NCBI GenBank assembly: GCA_964537955.1
Contig: CAZICY010000002.1
Coordinates: forward strand, 1 to 64,000
Origin: Mxb001 sp964537955
GTDB taxonomy: Bacteria; Actinomycetota; Actinomycetes; S36-B12
DNA: 64,000 nt
Direction of reading: 5' to 3'
Shown here: one piece after another, positions 18,896 through 30,028 of the stretch
Position numbering within the stretch: position 1 is the stretch's first letter
Layout: every line of letters starts with the position of its first letter
Translations under genes and position numbers: made by a program
Notes under the pieces: generated by a model
Database searches by the model: none
What the model was told of the DNA's origin: nothing
What the model saw: the letters and a program-made list of their open reading frames with translations, nothing else

Positions 18896-19603
18896 GTGCC
18901 CGGGCCCATCATCGCCATTGACGGCCCCTCAGGGTCAGGCAAGTCGAGCACCTCGCGCGGCGTCGCGCGGCAGCTGGGGCTTCGCTACGTCGACACCGGC
19001 GCGATGTACCGGGCGATGACCTGGTGGATGATCACGCACGGCATCGATATCGATGATCCGGACGCCGTCGCGGCGAGGTGCCACGAGCCTGTCATCGAAC
19101 TGCGTGTCGATCCGGCTGCGCCCGGCGTGAGCGTCGATGGGACGGACGTGTCCGTGGCTATCCGTGAGAGCGCGGTCGCCGATGCCGTGAGCCGCGTGGC
19201 GGCCGTTCCCGAGGTGCGCGAGCGCCTGGTGCGCAGCCAGCGGGACATCGTCGACAAGGCGCTGGCCTCCGGTGCCGGCGTGGTGATGGAGGGGCGCGAC
19301 ATCGGCACGGTGGTGCTGCCCGAGGCAGATCTCAAGGTCTACCTCACAGCACACGTCGAGGCGCGCGCCGCTCGAAGGGCCCGCGAGGAGGCGGACAGGT
19401 CCGCGCGGGCTGACGCCGACGCGGCTCAGGCCCATGTGGACGCGGCGCAGGCCAACCTGCAGTCCCGGGACGCACTCGACTCGACTCGAGCGGTGTCGCC
19501 TCTGCTGCAGGCTGCTGACGCGGTCCTGATCGACGGCACTCACCTGTCGCTCGACGAGGTGATCGACGCGGTGATCCAGGCGCTGCCTCCGGGACTGCGA
19601 TGA
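18896..19603 (+). CDS. cmk: Cytidylate kinase
   Basis: A 235-residue (d)CMP kinase. Walker A is IDGPSGSGKSS near the N-terminus, followed by YVDTGAMYRAMT, the CMP-binding loops, and GRDIGTVVLPEADLKVYLTA. Length is usual for the family. It feeds dCTP/CTP synthesis. ATGA overlaps the acyltransferase-like gene, as in other actinobacteria (cmk-plsC-der). Confidence 0.96.
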   Translation: MPGPIIAIDGPSGSGKSSTSRGVARQLGLRYVDTGAMYRAMTWWMITHGIDIDDPDAVAARCHEPVIELRVDPAAPGVSVDGTDVSVAIRESAVADAVSRVAAVPEVRERLVRSQRDIVDKALASGAGVVMEGRDIGTVVLPEADLKVYLTAHVEARAARRAREEADRSARADADAAQAHVDAAQANLQSRDALDSTRAVSPLLQAADAVLIDGTHLSLDEVIDAVIQALPPGLR

Positions 19604-20253
19604 GCGCCACCGCGACGGCGCGCAACCTGGTGGCCCCGGTCGTGCGCTGGGGCTATCGCCTGCGCGTGCAGGGCGCTCACCTGTGCCCGCGGCGCGGCCC
19701 GCTCCTCGTCGTCACGGCGCGCCTGGGCTTCCTCGATCCCACGATCGTGGCCACCTGCCTGCCCCGGCCGGTCGAGGTGCTGGTGGACCCGGGGGCGCTG
19801 TCGACTCTCGGCGCGCGCATCCCGGGGCGGATCGTCGTCGATCCCGCCGATCCGGGCGCAGCACTGCGCCAGGCACGCGAGCGACTGGACAGCGGATCGG
19901 CGGTCGGTGCCTGGTCAGGGGACGGTCTGGAGCGCGCCGCGGGATATCTCGCCCTGCGCTCGCCCGCCCCGATCCTTCCCGTGGCCGTCCTCGGTGGCTC
20001 AGGACGCCATCGCGGCGATCCGCCGCCCTGGCGCTCGCCGGTCGACCTCATCGTCGGAGAGCCCTTCGCCGTCGCGGACCTCCTCCCGTGCGGGGTGGCG
20101 GATCCGCTCGCGCGATCGGAGGCGCTGCGCGTCGCGGAGCTCATCCGGCAGCGGGTCGCCGACCATGCCGCGGCAGCGGTGGTGCGCACGGGGCGCTCGG
20201 ACAGGGTCGCCGTCGATCCCGCCGGGCCCGCACCGGACAATGGTCCGTCGTGA
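19600..20253 (+). CDS. Degenerate PlsC-like acyltransferase
   Basis: A 217-residue protein in the slot of the 1-acyl-glycerol-3-phosphate acyltransferase between cmk and der. The fold is recognisable (GPLLVVTARLGFLDPTIVAT and ILPVAVLGGSG). However, the catalytic HX4D motif reads RLGFLD, with Arg in place of His, and the FPEGTR block has become WSGDGLE. Both catalytic motifs are thus changed, and the protein may be inactive or use other chemistry. The open frame and normal codon use argue that it is still under selection. Coupled to cmk by ATGA and to der by GTGA. Confidence 0.7.
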   Translation: MSATATARNLVAPVVRWGYRLRVQGAHLCPRRGPLLVVTARLGFLDPTIVATCLPRPVEVLVDPGALSTLGARIPGRIVVDPADPGAALRQARERLDSGSAVGAWSGDGLERAAGYLALRSPAPILPVAVLGGSGRHRGDPPPWRSPVDLIVGEPFAVADLLPCGVADPLARSEALRVAELIRQRVADHAAAAVVRTGRSDRVAVDPAGPAPDNGPS

Positions 20254-21743
20254 CCTCAGACGGCGACTTCCCCGACATCGAACCGGACGTGATCGGCGAG
20301 GACGCCCCCTGGGTCGATGACCTCGCCGAGGACGACGCCTCGGACGCCCTCATCGCCGCCGCCCGGGCCGCCGCGGTGGCCGAATTCGGCGACATCGACG
20401 AGCTCGACGCCGATGCCGACGCCGATGACGACCTGCTCCCGGTGGTCGCCGTCGTCGGCCGGCCCAACGTCGGCAAGTCCACGCTCGTCAACCGGATCCT
20501 GGGCCGGCGCGAGGCCGTCGTGGAGGACATTCCCGGCGTCACCCGGGATCGCGTCACCTACGAGGCCGACTGGAACGGCCGCCGGTTCCTGCTCATGGAC
20601 ACCGGCGGCTGGCAGCGGGACGCGCGCGGCATGGCCGCGCAGATCGCCGCGCAGGCCGAGCGCGCCATGAATGACGCGGACGTGGTGCTCCTCGTCGTCG
20701 ACGCGACGGTGGGCCCCTTGGACGCCGACGAGTCGGTCGTGCGTGTCCTGCGCAAGGCGGGCGTGCCCGTGCTGCTCGTGGCCAACAAGGTCGACGACTC
20801 CCGGACCGAGTCCGATGCGGCGTCGCTGTGGTCGCTGGGCCTGGGGGAGCCGCATGCCGTCTCGGCACTGCACGGGCGTGGGAGCGGTGACCTCCTCGAC
20901 GAGGTTGTCGCCCTGCTTCCCGAGGAGGGCCAGGGCCGCGTCCGAGGCGGTGGCCCACGCCGAGTGGCGCTGCTCGGCAAGCCCAATGTGGGGAAGTCCT
21001 CCCTGCTCAACAAGCTCGCGGGGGAGTCCCGGGTCGTCGTCGACTCCGTGGCGGGGACGACGGTGGACCCCGTGGACGAGCTCATCGTCCTGGGCGGCCA
21101 GGAGTGGTGGTTCGTCGACACGGCGGGCATCCGCCGCCGGGTCCGCGAGGCCAGCGGTCATGAGTACTACGCGAGCCTGCGCACGCGCGCCGCACTGGAG
21201 AAGTCCGAGGTCGCACTCGTCCTCGTCGATGCATCCGAGCCCCTTGCCGAGCAGGACCTGCGGCTGTTCTCCCTGGTCGTCGAGACGGGTCGCGCCCTGG
21301 TCATCGCCTACAACAAGTGGGACCTCATGGACGAGGACCGCCAGCGCTATCTCGAGCGCGAGATCGATCGCGAGCTCGTCCAGGTCCGCTGGGCGCCGCG
21401 CGTCAACGTCTCGGCCCTGACGGGACGCCATGTCCAAAAGCTCGTCCCCGCGCTCGAGGAGGCGCTCGCAGGCTGGGAGACGCGGATCCCGACATCGCGC
21501 CTCAATGCCTTCCTGGCCGAACTCGTCGCAGCGCATCCCCACCCGCTGCGGGGCGGCAAGCAACCGCGCATCCTCTTCGGGACGCAGAGCGGCACGCGCC
21601 CCCCGACGTTCGTCCTCTTCACCACCGGATTCCTCGAGGCCGGCTACCGGCGCTTCATCGAGCGGCGCCTGCGCGAGGAGTTCGGATTCGCCGGCACTCC
21701 GATCCGCATCAACCTGCGCATCCGCGAGAAACGCCGCCGCTAG
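20250..21743 (+). CDS. der: Ribosome biogenesis GTPase Der (EngA)
   Basis: A 497-residue double-GTPase needed for 50S assembly. The first G domain has GRPNVGKST (residues 70-78), DTGGW and NKVD; the second has GKPNVGKSS, DTAGI and NKWD. The C-terminal KH-like domain ends in RINLRIREKRRR. About 60 acidic residues precede the first G domain, a longer extension than in E. coli Der but usual for actinobacteria. GTG 20250 overlaps the previous stop. Confidence 0.96.
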   Translation: MTSDGDFPDIEPDVIGEDAPWVDDLAEDDASDALIAAARAAAVAEFGDIDELDADADADDDLLPVVAVVGRPNVGKSTLVNRILGRREAVVEDIPGVTRDRVTYEADWNGRRFLLMDTGGWQRDARGMAAQIAAQAERAMNDADVVLLVVDATVGPLDADESVVRVLRKAGVPVLLVANKVDDSRTESDAASLWSLGLGEPHAVSALHGRGSGDLLDEVVALLPEEGQGRVRGGGPRRVALLGKPNVGKSSLLNKLAGESRVVVDSVAGTTVDPVDELIVLGGQEWWFVDTAGIRRRVREASGHEYYASLRTRAALEKSEVALVLVDASEPLAEQDLRLFSLVVETGRALVIAYNKWDLMDEDRQRYLEREIDRELVQVRWAPRVNVSALTGRHVQKLVPALEEALAGWETRIPTSRLNAFLAELVAAHPHPLRGGKQPRILFGTQSGTRPPTFVLFTTGFLEAGYRRFIERRLREEFGFAGTPIRINLRIREKRRR

Positions 21744-21766
21744 TTCGTTGAGTGGCGCCTCGTGCG

Positions 21767-21789
21767 GTCTCGCGCCGGCGTCTCGCGCC
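21767..21789. repeat. 10-bp direct repeat upstream of tRNA-Pro
   Basis: GTCTCGCGCC occurs at 21767-21776 and 21780-21789, a 13-base period, between der and tRNA-Pro. It could be a protein-binding site or chance in GC-rich sequence. Confidence 0.35.
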
Positions 21790-21907
21790 CACCAGCCGCC
21801 ACGTATCGACGTCTCGTAGAGAGAGGCGCCCGGCGGCGGGGAGCTTTGCCCGCTCGGATAGGCTTTCGCGGTTCCCGCAAGCCAGTGATCCTGGGACTGC
21901 GGGGCGG

Positions 21908-21981
<74 letters not shown>

Positions 21982-22004
21982 CAGAAGGAATTCCGCTCCA
22001 CGGC

Positions 22005-22030
22005 GGGGGCTCTGCCCCGGCTTTGCCCCC
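22005..22030 (+). terminator. Possible tRNA-Pro terminator hairpin
   Basis: GGGGC-TCT-GCCCC (22006-22018), or alternatively GGGGGC pairing with GCCCCC at 22025-22030, gives a short GC hairpin soon after the tRNA. There is no T tract. Confidence 0.3.
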
Positions 22031-22074
22031 ACTTGGCGGAGCAGATGCCGCTCCTCATGCTGCTACGCCCGGGG

Positions 22075-22103
22075 TTGACCAGGGGTGGTCGATCTGATGG
22101 AGT
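22075..22103 (+). promoter_or_regulatory. Promoter of exported-protein gene
   Basis: -35 TTGACC (22075-22080), 17-base spacer, -10 TGGAGT (22098-22103), then six bases to the ATG at 22110. It fits a sigma-70-type promoter giving a leaderless mRNA. Confidence 0.5.
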
Positions 22104-22109
22104 CACGTC

Positions 22110-22838
22110 ATGTCCTCCCATATGCGATCTGTCCTTGCCGTGGCTGCCTCAGTGGCCATCGCTCTTCCGATGGTGCTTGCCCATCCCGCGCAGGCAGCCG
22201 CCTACGCCCCATTGAGCGAGCGCCACCTGTCGGCTTCCTCGCTCAGCGCAGGTGACGTTCCACGATGGATGTCGCGTGGCACCGAGCCGCAGGCCCAGCA
22301 GACCTTCCGCAAGGGACGCGCGGCGGGTGCACCCGCGTTGTGTCTGGATCGGAAGGGCGAATCCCTTGAGGGCAGGCAGGCGCGCCAGTCGATGGATTCG
22401 TCGGTCGCCCTGCGCATGAACACCGATGTCGGTTCCTACATCTACCAGTACCGCACGCGCGAGGCGGCTGTGCGTGCCTGGAGCGATCTGAATTCGCGGG
22501 CTGCGCAATGTCAGGGCCGCGTCGAGGTGGACCTGTCAGACGACGGGATCAAGACCAGGATGGTGGTCATTACCGAGGTGAGCCAAACCGCACCTCTCTA
22601 TGGCACGGCGGGCCTCACCCTGTTCATTGACTTCGACATCGTGGTGGACGCTTTCGATACGGAATTCGCCTTCGTCGGTGATTCCTACGTCAGCTACTAC
22701 CTGGCCGGGACATCCATCGTGGGTGTGGCGTTCACCTCAAGCGAAGGGACCCGCGGCGTGGGTCGGGTGACGCGCGGATTTGTCGACACCATGTCCATCG
22801 TCATTGCCCAGCGGGTGGAGCGCCGCAGCCTCCGATAA
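22110..22838 (+). CDS. Exported protein of unknown function
   Basis: A 242-residue protein with a clear Sec signal peptide (MRSVLAVAASVAIALPMVLA, cleavage likely after HPAQA near residue 30). The mature part has two cysteines, about 95 residues apart in primary order from ALCLDR to AAQCQGR, and alternating strands, loosely recalling the extracytoplasmic sensor-type domains of actinobacterial lipoproteins and PknH. I see no catalytic motif. Codon use is slightly less GC-biased than in neighbours. It converges on the next gene across a strong hairpin. Confidence 0.65.
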   Translation: MSSHMRSVLAVAASVAIALPMVLAHPAQAAAYAPLSERHLSASSLSAGDVPRWMSRGTEPQAQQTFRKGRAAGAPALCLDRKGESLEGRQARQSMDSSVALRMNTDVGSYIYQYRTREAAVRAWSDLNSRAAQCQGRVEVDLSDDGIKTRMVVITEVSQTAPLYGTAGLTLFIDFDIVVDAFDTEFAFVGDSYVSYYLAGTSIVGVAFTSSEGTRGVGRVTRGFVDTMSIVIAQRVERRSLR

Positions 22839-22854
22839 CGAGGACGCGCGTGTG

Positions 22855-22886
22855 GACGTGCGGGCCTATGGCTAGGCCCGCACGTC
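22855..22886. terminator. Bidirectional terminator hairpin
   Basis: A perfect 12-pair stem (22855-22866 with 22875-22886) and an 8-base loop TATGGCTA, centred between two convergent genes. It is the strongest inverted repeat noticed in the window. Confidence 0.75.
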
Positions 22887-22897
22887 GCACGTGCTGA

Positions 22898-23431
22898 TCA
22901 GCTGTAGCCGAGGGACAGCGACGACTGGCGGAACCCGATCGCGCGGTCTTGGGCGTAGGGGCCACCCGTGGTGACCGTGATCTGCGAGCAGCCGTCGAAC
23001 CTCGACAGGCGAAGCGGTGAAGAGCTGTGACCCGTCGCGGACCAGCCGATACCGAGGGAGTTGCCGGAGAAGATCGGACGGAAGGGGTTCACGAGCTTGA
23101 CCTTGAGCACCTGGCGCTTGTCGCCGCAGGCCGCCGTGAAGCGCACGCTGCTCGCCGAGTAGCCCGACCCGCCATCGACCCGGTTGGACACGAGGGCGTC
23201 CACATTGAGGAAGACGGTGCCCGTCTTCGCGGCCTGCAGGGACGTGATGTTGAAGGTCCACGACGCCGTATCCGTGTCCTGGTGCACCCAGGTCCAACTC
23301 CCTGACGGGGTGCCATTCGAGCTGAAGGCGGAGGCGTTGTCGATGCCTACGGCCGCAGAGGCCATCCCCGGTGTGGCGAACAAGAGGCCAGCAGCGGCAG
23401 ACGCAGCAGCGATCGATCCAAGAATCTTCAC
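22898..23431 (-). CDS. Exported protein of unknown function
   Basis: A 177-residue protein starting at GTG 23431 with an AGGAG site five bases upstream. The signal peptide VKILGSIAAASAAAGLLFAT ends at MASA-A. The mature part is Ser/Thr-rich beta-type sequence with two cysteines (FTAACGDKR, SRFDGCSQIT) that could form a disulfide, and it ends FRQSSLSLGYS. Hydrophobic-alternating strands suggest a small beta-sandwich. No known family recognised. The longer open frame up to 23785 has no family support and is not used. Confidence 0.65.
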   Translation of the reverse strand: MKILGSIAAASAAAGLLFATPGMASAAVGIDNASAFSSNGTPSGSWTWVHQDTDTASWTFNITSLQAAKTGTVFLNVDALVSNRVDGGSGYSASSVRFTAACGDKRQVLKVKLVNPFRPIFSGNSLGIGWSATGHSSSPLRLSRFDGCSQITVTTGGPYAQDRAIGFRQSSLSLGYS

Positions 23432-23560
23432 GGGTACTCCTGTGCTCGATGTTCCCCGGAGACCACCGGAGAGACAGCCACGTGCCGCAGCCGTCCCGAT
23501 CACCATCGGCCTGCATGCTTTCCCTGGGAAGGGCTGGAGCGGTCCCCGATCGGTCACTCC

Positions 23561-23566
23561 TACACT
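23561..23566 (+). promoter_or_regulatory. Candidate -10 hexamer TACACT
   Basis: TACACT ends six bases before the GTG at 23573. The gene lacks a ribosome-binding site, so a leaderless start is likely. Confidence 0.5.
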
Positions 23567-23572
23567 GCCCGC

Positions 23573-24358
23573 GTGTCCCTGGCCTGGTCCTACTGCGTGC
23601 TCGATGCAGCGGGGCGCGTGGTCGACGAGGAGGCAGCGGACGCGGTGCAGCCTACGGCCAGCGTGGGCAAGGTCTTCCTGCTGTGCGAAGCGGCGGAACA
23701 ACTCGCGGACGGCAGGCTCGATCCCGGCATGCGCGTCGCCCGGGACCCACGGGTGGCAGTCGCCGACTCGGGCCTGTGGCAGCACCTCGCCGAGGACTCG
23801 CTGCCTCTGGCGGATGCCTGCGTGCTGGTCGCCGCGGTGAGCGACAACTGGGCCACCAATGTCCTGCTCGACAGGATCGGTCTCGAGGCGGTGGCCGATC
23901 GCGCTCGGGCGCTGGGCTGCCGCGAGAGTGGACTGTTCGACCGCGTGCGCGACGTACGCACTGCTGACGATCCCGAGGGACTATCGGCGGGCACGGCGCG
24001 CGAGCTGGCAGAGGTCGCTCGGCGCATCCACCAGGCTGCCGCCGGACGCGCAGGGGAGGGCATCAGCGTGGGAGCCGCGCGTCTCGTGGAGGGCTGGCTG
24101 CTCACCGGAGTCGATCTCAGCATGGTGGCCGCGCCCTTCCGCCTCGATCCGCTCTCGCACGAGCAGGGTCCGCTTCGCGTATGGAGCAAGACCGGGACGG
24201 ACACGGGCGTCCGCGCGGATATGGGCGTCGCCTGGAGCGCCTCCGACATGGTGTCCTACGCCGCGATCGCGTCCTGGGGTCCCGGCGACGAGGTCATCGA
24301 CGTCGCCTTCGCGCGCATGCACGAACTCGGGGCCCGGCTCGCGTCGCGCATGTGGTGA
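23573..24358 (+). CDS. Class A beta-lactamase-fold serine hydrolase, cytoplasmic
   Basis: A 261-residue protein with the three serine beta-lactamase motifs: Ser30-x-x-Lys33 (SVGK), SDN at residues 90-92 and KTGT from Lys206. Spacing fits class A beta-lactamase / COG2367. It has no signal peptide: the sequence starts directly in the first strand (MSLAWSYCVLD). A substrate outside the cell wall, or export by another route, must be considered; penicillin hydrolysis is not implied. It is monocistronic, leaderless, and followed by xdhC. Confidence 0.8.
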   Translation: MSLAWSYCVLDAAGRVVDEEAADAVQPTASVGKVFLLCEAAEQLADGRLDPGMRVARDPRVAVADSGLWQHLAEDSLPLADACVLVAAVSDNWATNVLLDRIGLEAVADRARALGCRESGLFDRVRDVRTADDPEGLSAGTARELAEVARRIHQAAAGRAGEGISVGAARLVEGWLLTGVDLSMVAAPFRLDPLSHEQGPLRVWSKTGTDTGVRADMGVAWSASDMVSYAAIASWGPGDEVIDVAFARMHELGARLASRMW

Positions 24359-24375
24359 GGCACCGGCGTCCGACA

Positions 24376-24381
24376 TAGACT
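24376..24381 (+). promoter_or_regulatory. Candidate -10 hexamer TAGACT for xdhC-like gene
   Basis: TAGACT ends seven bases before GTG 24389, and no ribosome-binding site precedes the codon. It fits a leaderless start. Confidence 0.5.
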
Positions 24382-24388
24382 CCGCGAC

Positions 24389-25270
24389 GTGTACGACGTC
24401 GCCCTCAGTGTGTCCGCGTGCGCGCGGTCCGGCACCCGCGCCGACGTCGCGTGGATGATCGCCCCCACGCCCTCGAACGACGCGGTGGCCTTCACCCCGG
24501 GCGGAGGCCGCGTGGGGCGGCTGGCGGGCGGGGCCTTCGACGGGCTGCTGGGGGACATCGCCGCCCGCAAGCTGTCGAGGGGGCGCGTGGTCCGGCATGA
24601 GGTCACCCCCATCGAGGCACCCCTGTGCGGGCTCGCCGTGGGCACGCCCGTGGAGTTCCTCATCGTCCCGGCCGAGCAGCTCCCGTCCGATATCTGGCCG
24701 CTCCTGCTCGCCCACCGGCCGGTCGGGATCCTCGCCGAGACCCAGGACGGCGACGTCATGTCCCTGGAGGTCGCCGCACCCGACACGGCGCAGGGCCGAC
24801 TGGCCGAGATGCTGCGCGGGTCGGACCCGGCAGTGGTGGCCGAGGGGAGCGCCGTCATCACGGTGTTCGCCCCCATCCCTCGGCTGGTCATCGCCGGGGG
24901 AGGGCCCTTCGCCGAGGCCCTCGCTGCCCAGGGGCGCCTCCTGGGCTGGCAGGTGGCTGCCGAGACCCGGCCGGAGATGGTGACGGGCCTGGCCGCCAGC
25001 CTGTCCGATCTCGATGCCATCGTGGTCATGGGTCACGACGTGGAGACGTCGAGCCGCTGCCTGCTGGCCGCCCTGGAGAGCGATGCCGGCTACGTGGGGG
25101 CCCTGGGCTCCGAGGCGATGCAGCAGGCGCGGGCGGACTGGCTGGCCTATCGGGACGTCACGGACATCTCGCGCGTCCACGGGCCCGCCGGGCTGCCGCT
25201 GGGGGGTCGCACCCCCGCGGAGGTCGCCGTCTCCATCGTGGCCGAGATCCTCGACGAGCGGGCCGACTAG
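24389..25270 (+). CDS. XdhC/CoxF-family molybdenum cofactor maturation factor
   Basis: A 293-residue XdhC-family protein. The N-terminal XdhC/CoxI domain contains EAPLCGLAVGTPVEFLIV; the C-terminal Rossmann domain begins RLVIAGGGPFAEALA and ends VGALGSEAMQQAR...GRTPAEVAVSIVAEIL, as in the family. Such proteins bind molybdenum cofactor, promote its sulfuration and deliver it to xanthine or CO dehydrogenases. It stands immediately upstream of the cox operon on the same strand, which makes CoxL its probable client. The N-terminus departs from the usual family start, so the start is less certain. Confidence 0.85.
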   Translation: MYDVALSVSACARSGTRADVAWMIAPTPSNDAVAFTPGGGRVGRLAGGAFDGLLGDIAARKLSRGRVVRHEVTPIEAPLCGLAVGTPVEFLIVPAEQLPSDIWPLLLAHRPVGILAETQDGDVMSLEVAAPDTAQGRLAEMLRGSDPAVVAEGSAVITVFAPIPRLVIAGGGPFAEALAAQGRLLGWQVAAETRPEMVTGLAASLSDLDAIVVMGHDVETSSRCLLAALESDAGYVGALGSEAMQQARADWLAYRDVTDISRVHGPAGLPLGGRTPAEVAVSIVAEILDERAD

Positions 25271-25302
25271 CCCGCGCCGAAGCCGGTCGGGCCCAGTCTG
25301 GT

Positions 25303-25340
25303 CATTCCCCGGTTGCGGACCCCTCCGGCGGTAGTAGTTT
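25303..25340 (+). promoter_or_regulatory. Candidate cox operon promoter
   Basis: -35 TTGCGG (25313-25318), 16-base spacer, -10 TAGTTT (25335-25340), placed to give a short leader with GAGAGGAG before the first ATG. The ten bases directly upstream of the -35, CATTCCCCGG (25303-25312), also occur in the repeat array at 46,954-46,998. Confidence 0.4.
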
Positions 25341-25375
25341 GCCCGAATTGACTCCGCCTCGGAGAGGAGCAGGCC

Positions 25376-25612
25376 ATGGCCGTCGAATCCACCGGTCACG
25401 AGCGCGGCAACCCGCGCCTGTACGCGCTCATCGAGAACTCGCCCAAGGAGGGCGCCAGCCCCACCGTGTGGGCCTGGCCTCAGTTCGTCGAATTCCTCAA
25501 GGTCGCGGGCCAGCCCGTGCAGGGCCCGTGGCCTCCGCATCAGGAGCCGCGTCCCGATCCCGATGCCGACTCCATGCCCGTCGCCGTGCGCGACACCCAG
25601 GGCCAGGCCTGA
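25376..25612 (+). CDS. Small protein, first gene of the cox operon
   Basis: A 78-residue soluble protein with a strong GAGAGGAG ribosome-binding site. The core LYALIENSPKEGASPTVWAW and QFVEFLKVAGQPV is followed by a Pro-rich tail (GPWPPHQEPRPDPDAD). It has no cysteine, membrane span or known motif. It lies 21 bases before coxM, so it is almost certainly co-expressed with CO dehydrogenase. A role as chaperone or regulator of the enzyme is inference only. Not recognised. Confidence 0.6.
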   Translation: MAVESTGHERGNPRLYALIENSPKEGASPTVWAWPQFVEFLKVAGQPVQGPWPPHQEPRPDPDADSMPVAVRDTQGQA

Positions 25613-25633
25613 CAGCACACGCGAGAGGACCCC

Positions 25634-26512
25634 ATGTATCCACCACGTTTTGCCTACGACGCTCCCGCGTCCGTCGCTGAGGCGGTCGCGATCCTCGACC
25701 GCAGCAACGGCGAGGCCAAGGTGCTCGCCGGCGGGCAGAGCCTCATCCCGATGCTCAAGCTGAGGTTCGCCTCGCCCGAGCGCGTCGTCGACATCAACAA
25801 CATCCCGGGGCTCGACTACCACCGCCTCGATCCGGACGGCACGCTGCGCATCGGCGCGCTGTGCCGCCACGAGGACCTGGAGTACTCCGACGTCATCGCC
25901 GGCACGTTCCCGACGCTGCACCAGGCGGCGGCCCTCGTGGCCGACCCGCTCGTGCGCACGCGCGGCACCTTCGTCGGGTCCGTCTGCCACGCCGACCCCC
26001 AGGGCGACTGGGCCGCCACGATGATCGCGCTGGGGGGCCGCATCGTCGCCCAGGGCCCGAACGGCCGCCGCGAGATCGCCATGAAGGACTTCGTGCTCGG
26101 CCCCTTCACCAATGCACTGGCCTACAACGAGATCGCCGTCGAGGCCGTGATCCCCCCGGCGAAGGGCAAGGCGAAGGGCGGCTACCTCAAGCTGGAGCGG
26201 CGCGTCGGCGACTTCGCCACCGCGTCCGTCGCCATCGCCTTGGACATGGACGGCCAGACCGTGAGCCGGGCCGGCTGCGCGCTGGCGGGCGTCGGCGGCA
26301 AGACCATCGACGCCAACGACGCCATCTCGGGGGCCCTGGTCGGCAAGACGCTCGACGCCGCGAGCATCGCCGCGGCTGCCGAGGCGGTGGCGGCGGCCGC
26401 GGACCCGCGCACCGACCATCGGGGCTCCGCGAGCTACAAGCGGCAGGTGGTCAAGACCTTCGTCACCCGCATCCTCACCAACATCGCCCAGTCCGAGCAG
26501 AAGGCAGCCTGA
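25634..26512 (+). CDS. coxM: CO dehydrogenase medium subunit (FAD)
   Basis: A 292-residue flavoprotein subunit of aerobic CO dehydrogenase. The FAD motifs are AGGQSLIPMLKLR (N-terminal) and RTRGTFVGSVCHADPQGD, followed by the C-terminal CO_deh_flav_C domain (KLERRVGDFATASVAIALD). It takes electrons from the [2Fe-2S] subunit and passes them to quinone. Length is standard. The gene order M-S-L is that of form I enzymes. One base separates its stop from the coxS start. Confidence 0.95.
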   Translation: MYPPRFAYDAPASVAEAVAILDRSNGEAKVLAGGQSLIPMLKLRFASPERVVDINNIPGLDYHRLDPDGTLRIGALCRHEDLEYSDVIAGTFPTLHQAAALVADPLVRTRGTFVGSVCHADPQGDWAATMIALGGRIVAQGPNGRREIAMKDFVLGPFTNALAYNEIAVEAVIPPAKGKAKGGYLKLERRVGDFATASVAIALDMDGQTVSRAGCALAGVGGKTIDANDAISGALVGKTLDAASIAAAAEAVAAAADPRTDHRGSASYKRQVVKTFVTRILTNIAQSEQKAA

Positions 26513-26513
26513 C

Positions 26514-27035
<522 letters not shown>

Positions 27036-27043
27036 GAGACGAC

Positions 27044-29422
<2,379 letters not shown>

Positions 29423-29423
29423 C

Positions 29424-30014
29424 GTGATCATCACCCAGTCCTTTGACATCGACCAGCCGGTCGACAAGGTGTGGGAGTTCTTCGACGACGTGCCGCTCGT
29501 CGCGGCGTGCGTGCCGGGTGCGAACCTGACCAACAAGGTCGACGACGACCACTACCAGGGCGATGTCGTCATCTCAGCGGGTCCGGTCAAGCTCGAGTTC
29601 TCCGGTGAGCTCAAGATCAAGGACCGCAACGAGGCCAAGAAGACCCTCGTGCTCGATGGCGCCGGCGCCGACAAGAAGGGGCGCGGCAACGCCACGACCC
29701 AGCTGGACGTCGGGCTGCAGCCGATGGGTGGTGCGTCGACGAGAGTAAACATCTCCATGGACCTGCAGATCTCGGGTGCGGCCGCGCAGTACGGACGCGG
29801 ACTCGTGCAGGACGTCACGGGAGTCCTCATCGACCAGACAGCAGGGTCGATGAAGGTGCGCATGCAGGCCCTCGCCCAGGGTCAGGACCCCTACGCGGTG
29901 GGTGGCCCTCAGGCTGCCAGTGGCATCGCCATCGGTTTCACAGCCTTCATGCGCGCGGTCAAGCGAGTCTTCGGCCGCTTCTTCCTTCCCTACAACCCGG
30001 CTCCGAGCCGCTGA
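29424..30014 (+). CDS. coxG: CoxG, CO dehydrogenase membrane/quinone partner
   Basis: A 196-residue SRPBCC (START-like) protein. The N-terminal domain begins TQSFDIDQPVDKVWEFFDDV and contains VPGANL, as in CoxG. The C-terminus (AIGFTAFMRAVKRVFGRFF) is an amphipathic, basic-hydrophobic helix suited to membrane contact. CoxG is needed to couple CO dehydrogenase to respiration, and current models have it carry menaquinone to the enzyme. It starts at GTG one base after the coxL stop. Confidence 0.92.
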   Translation: MIITQSFDIDQPVDKVWEFFDDVPLVAACVPGANLTNKVDDDHYQGDVVISAGPVKLEFSGELKIKDRNEAKKTLVLDGAGADKKGRGNATTQLDVGLQPMGGASTRVNISMDLQISGAAAQYGRGLVQDVTGVLIDQTAGSMKVRMQALAQGQDPYAVGGPQAASGIAIGFTAFMRAVKRVFGRFFLPYNPAPSR

Positions 30015-30028
30015 GAAGGAGGTAGGAC

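Noticed and set aside
22872..23516. 214-residue minus-strand frame overlapping the exported protein gene
   Set aside because: The overlapping frame starting at GTG 23431 has a ribosome-binding site and a proper signal peptide; this one has neither.
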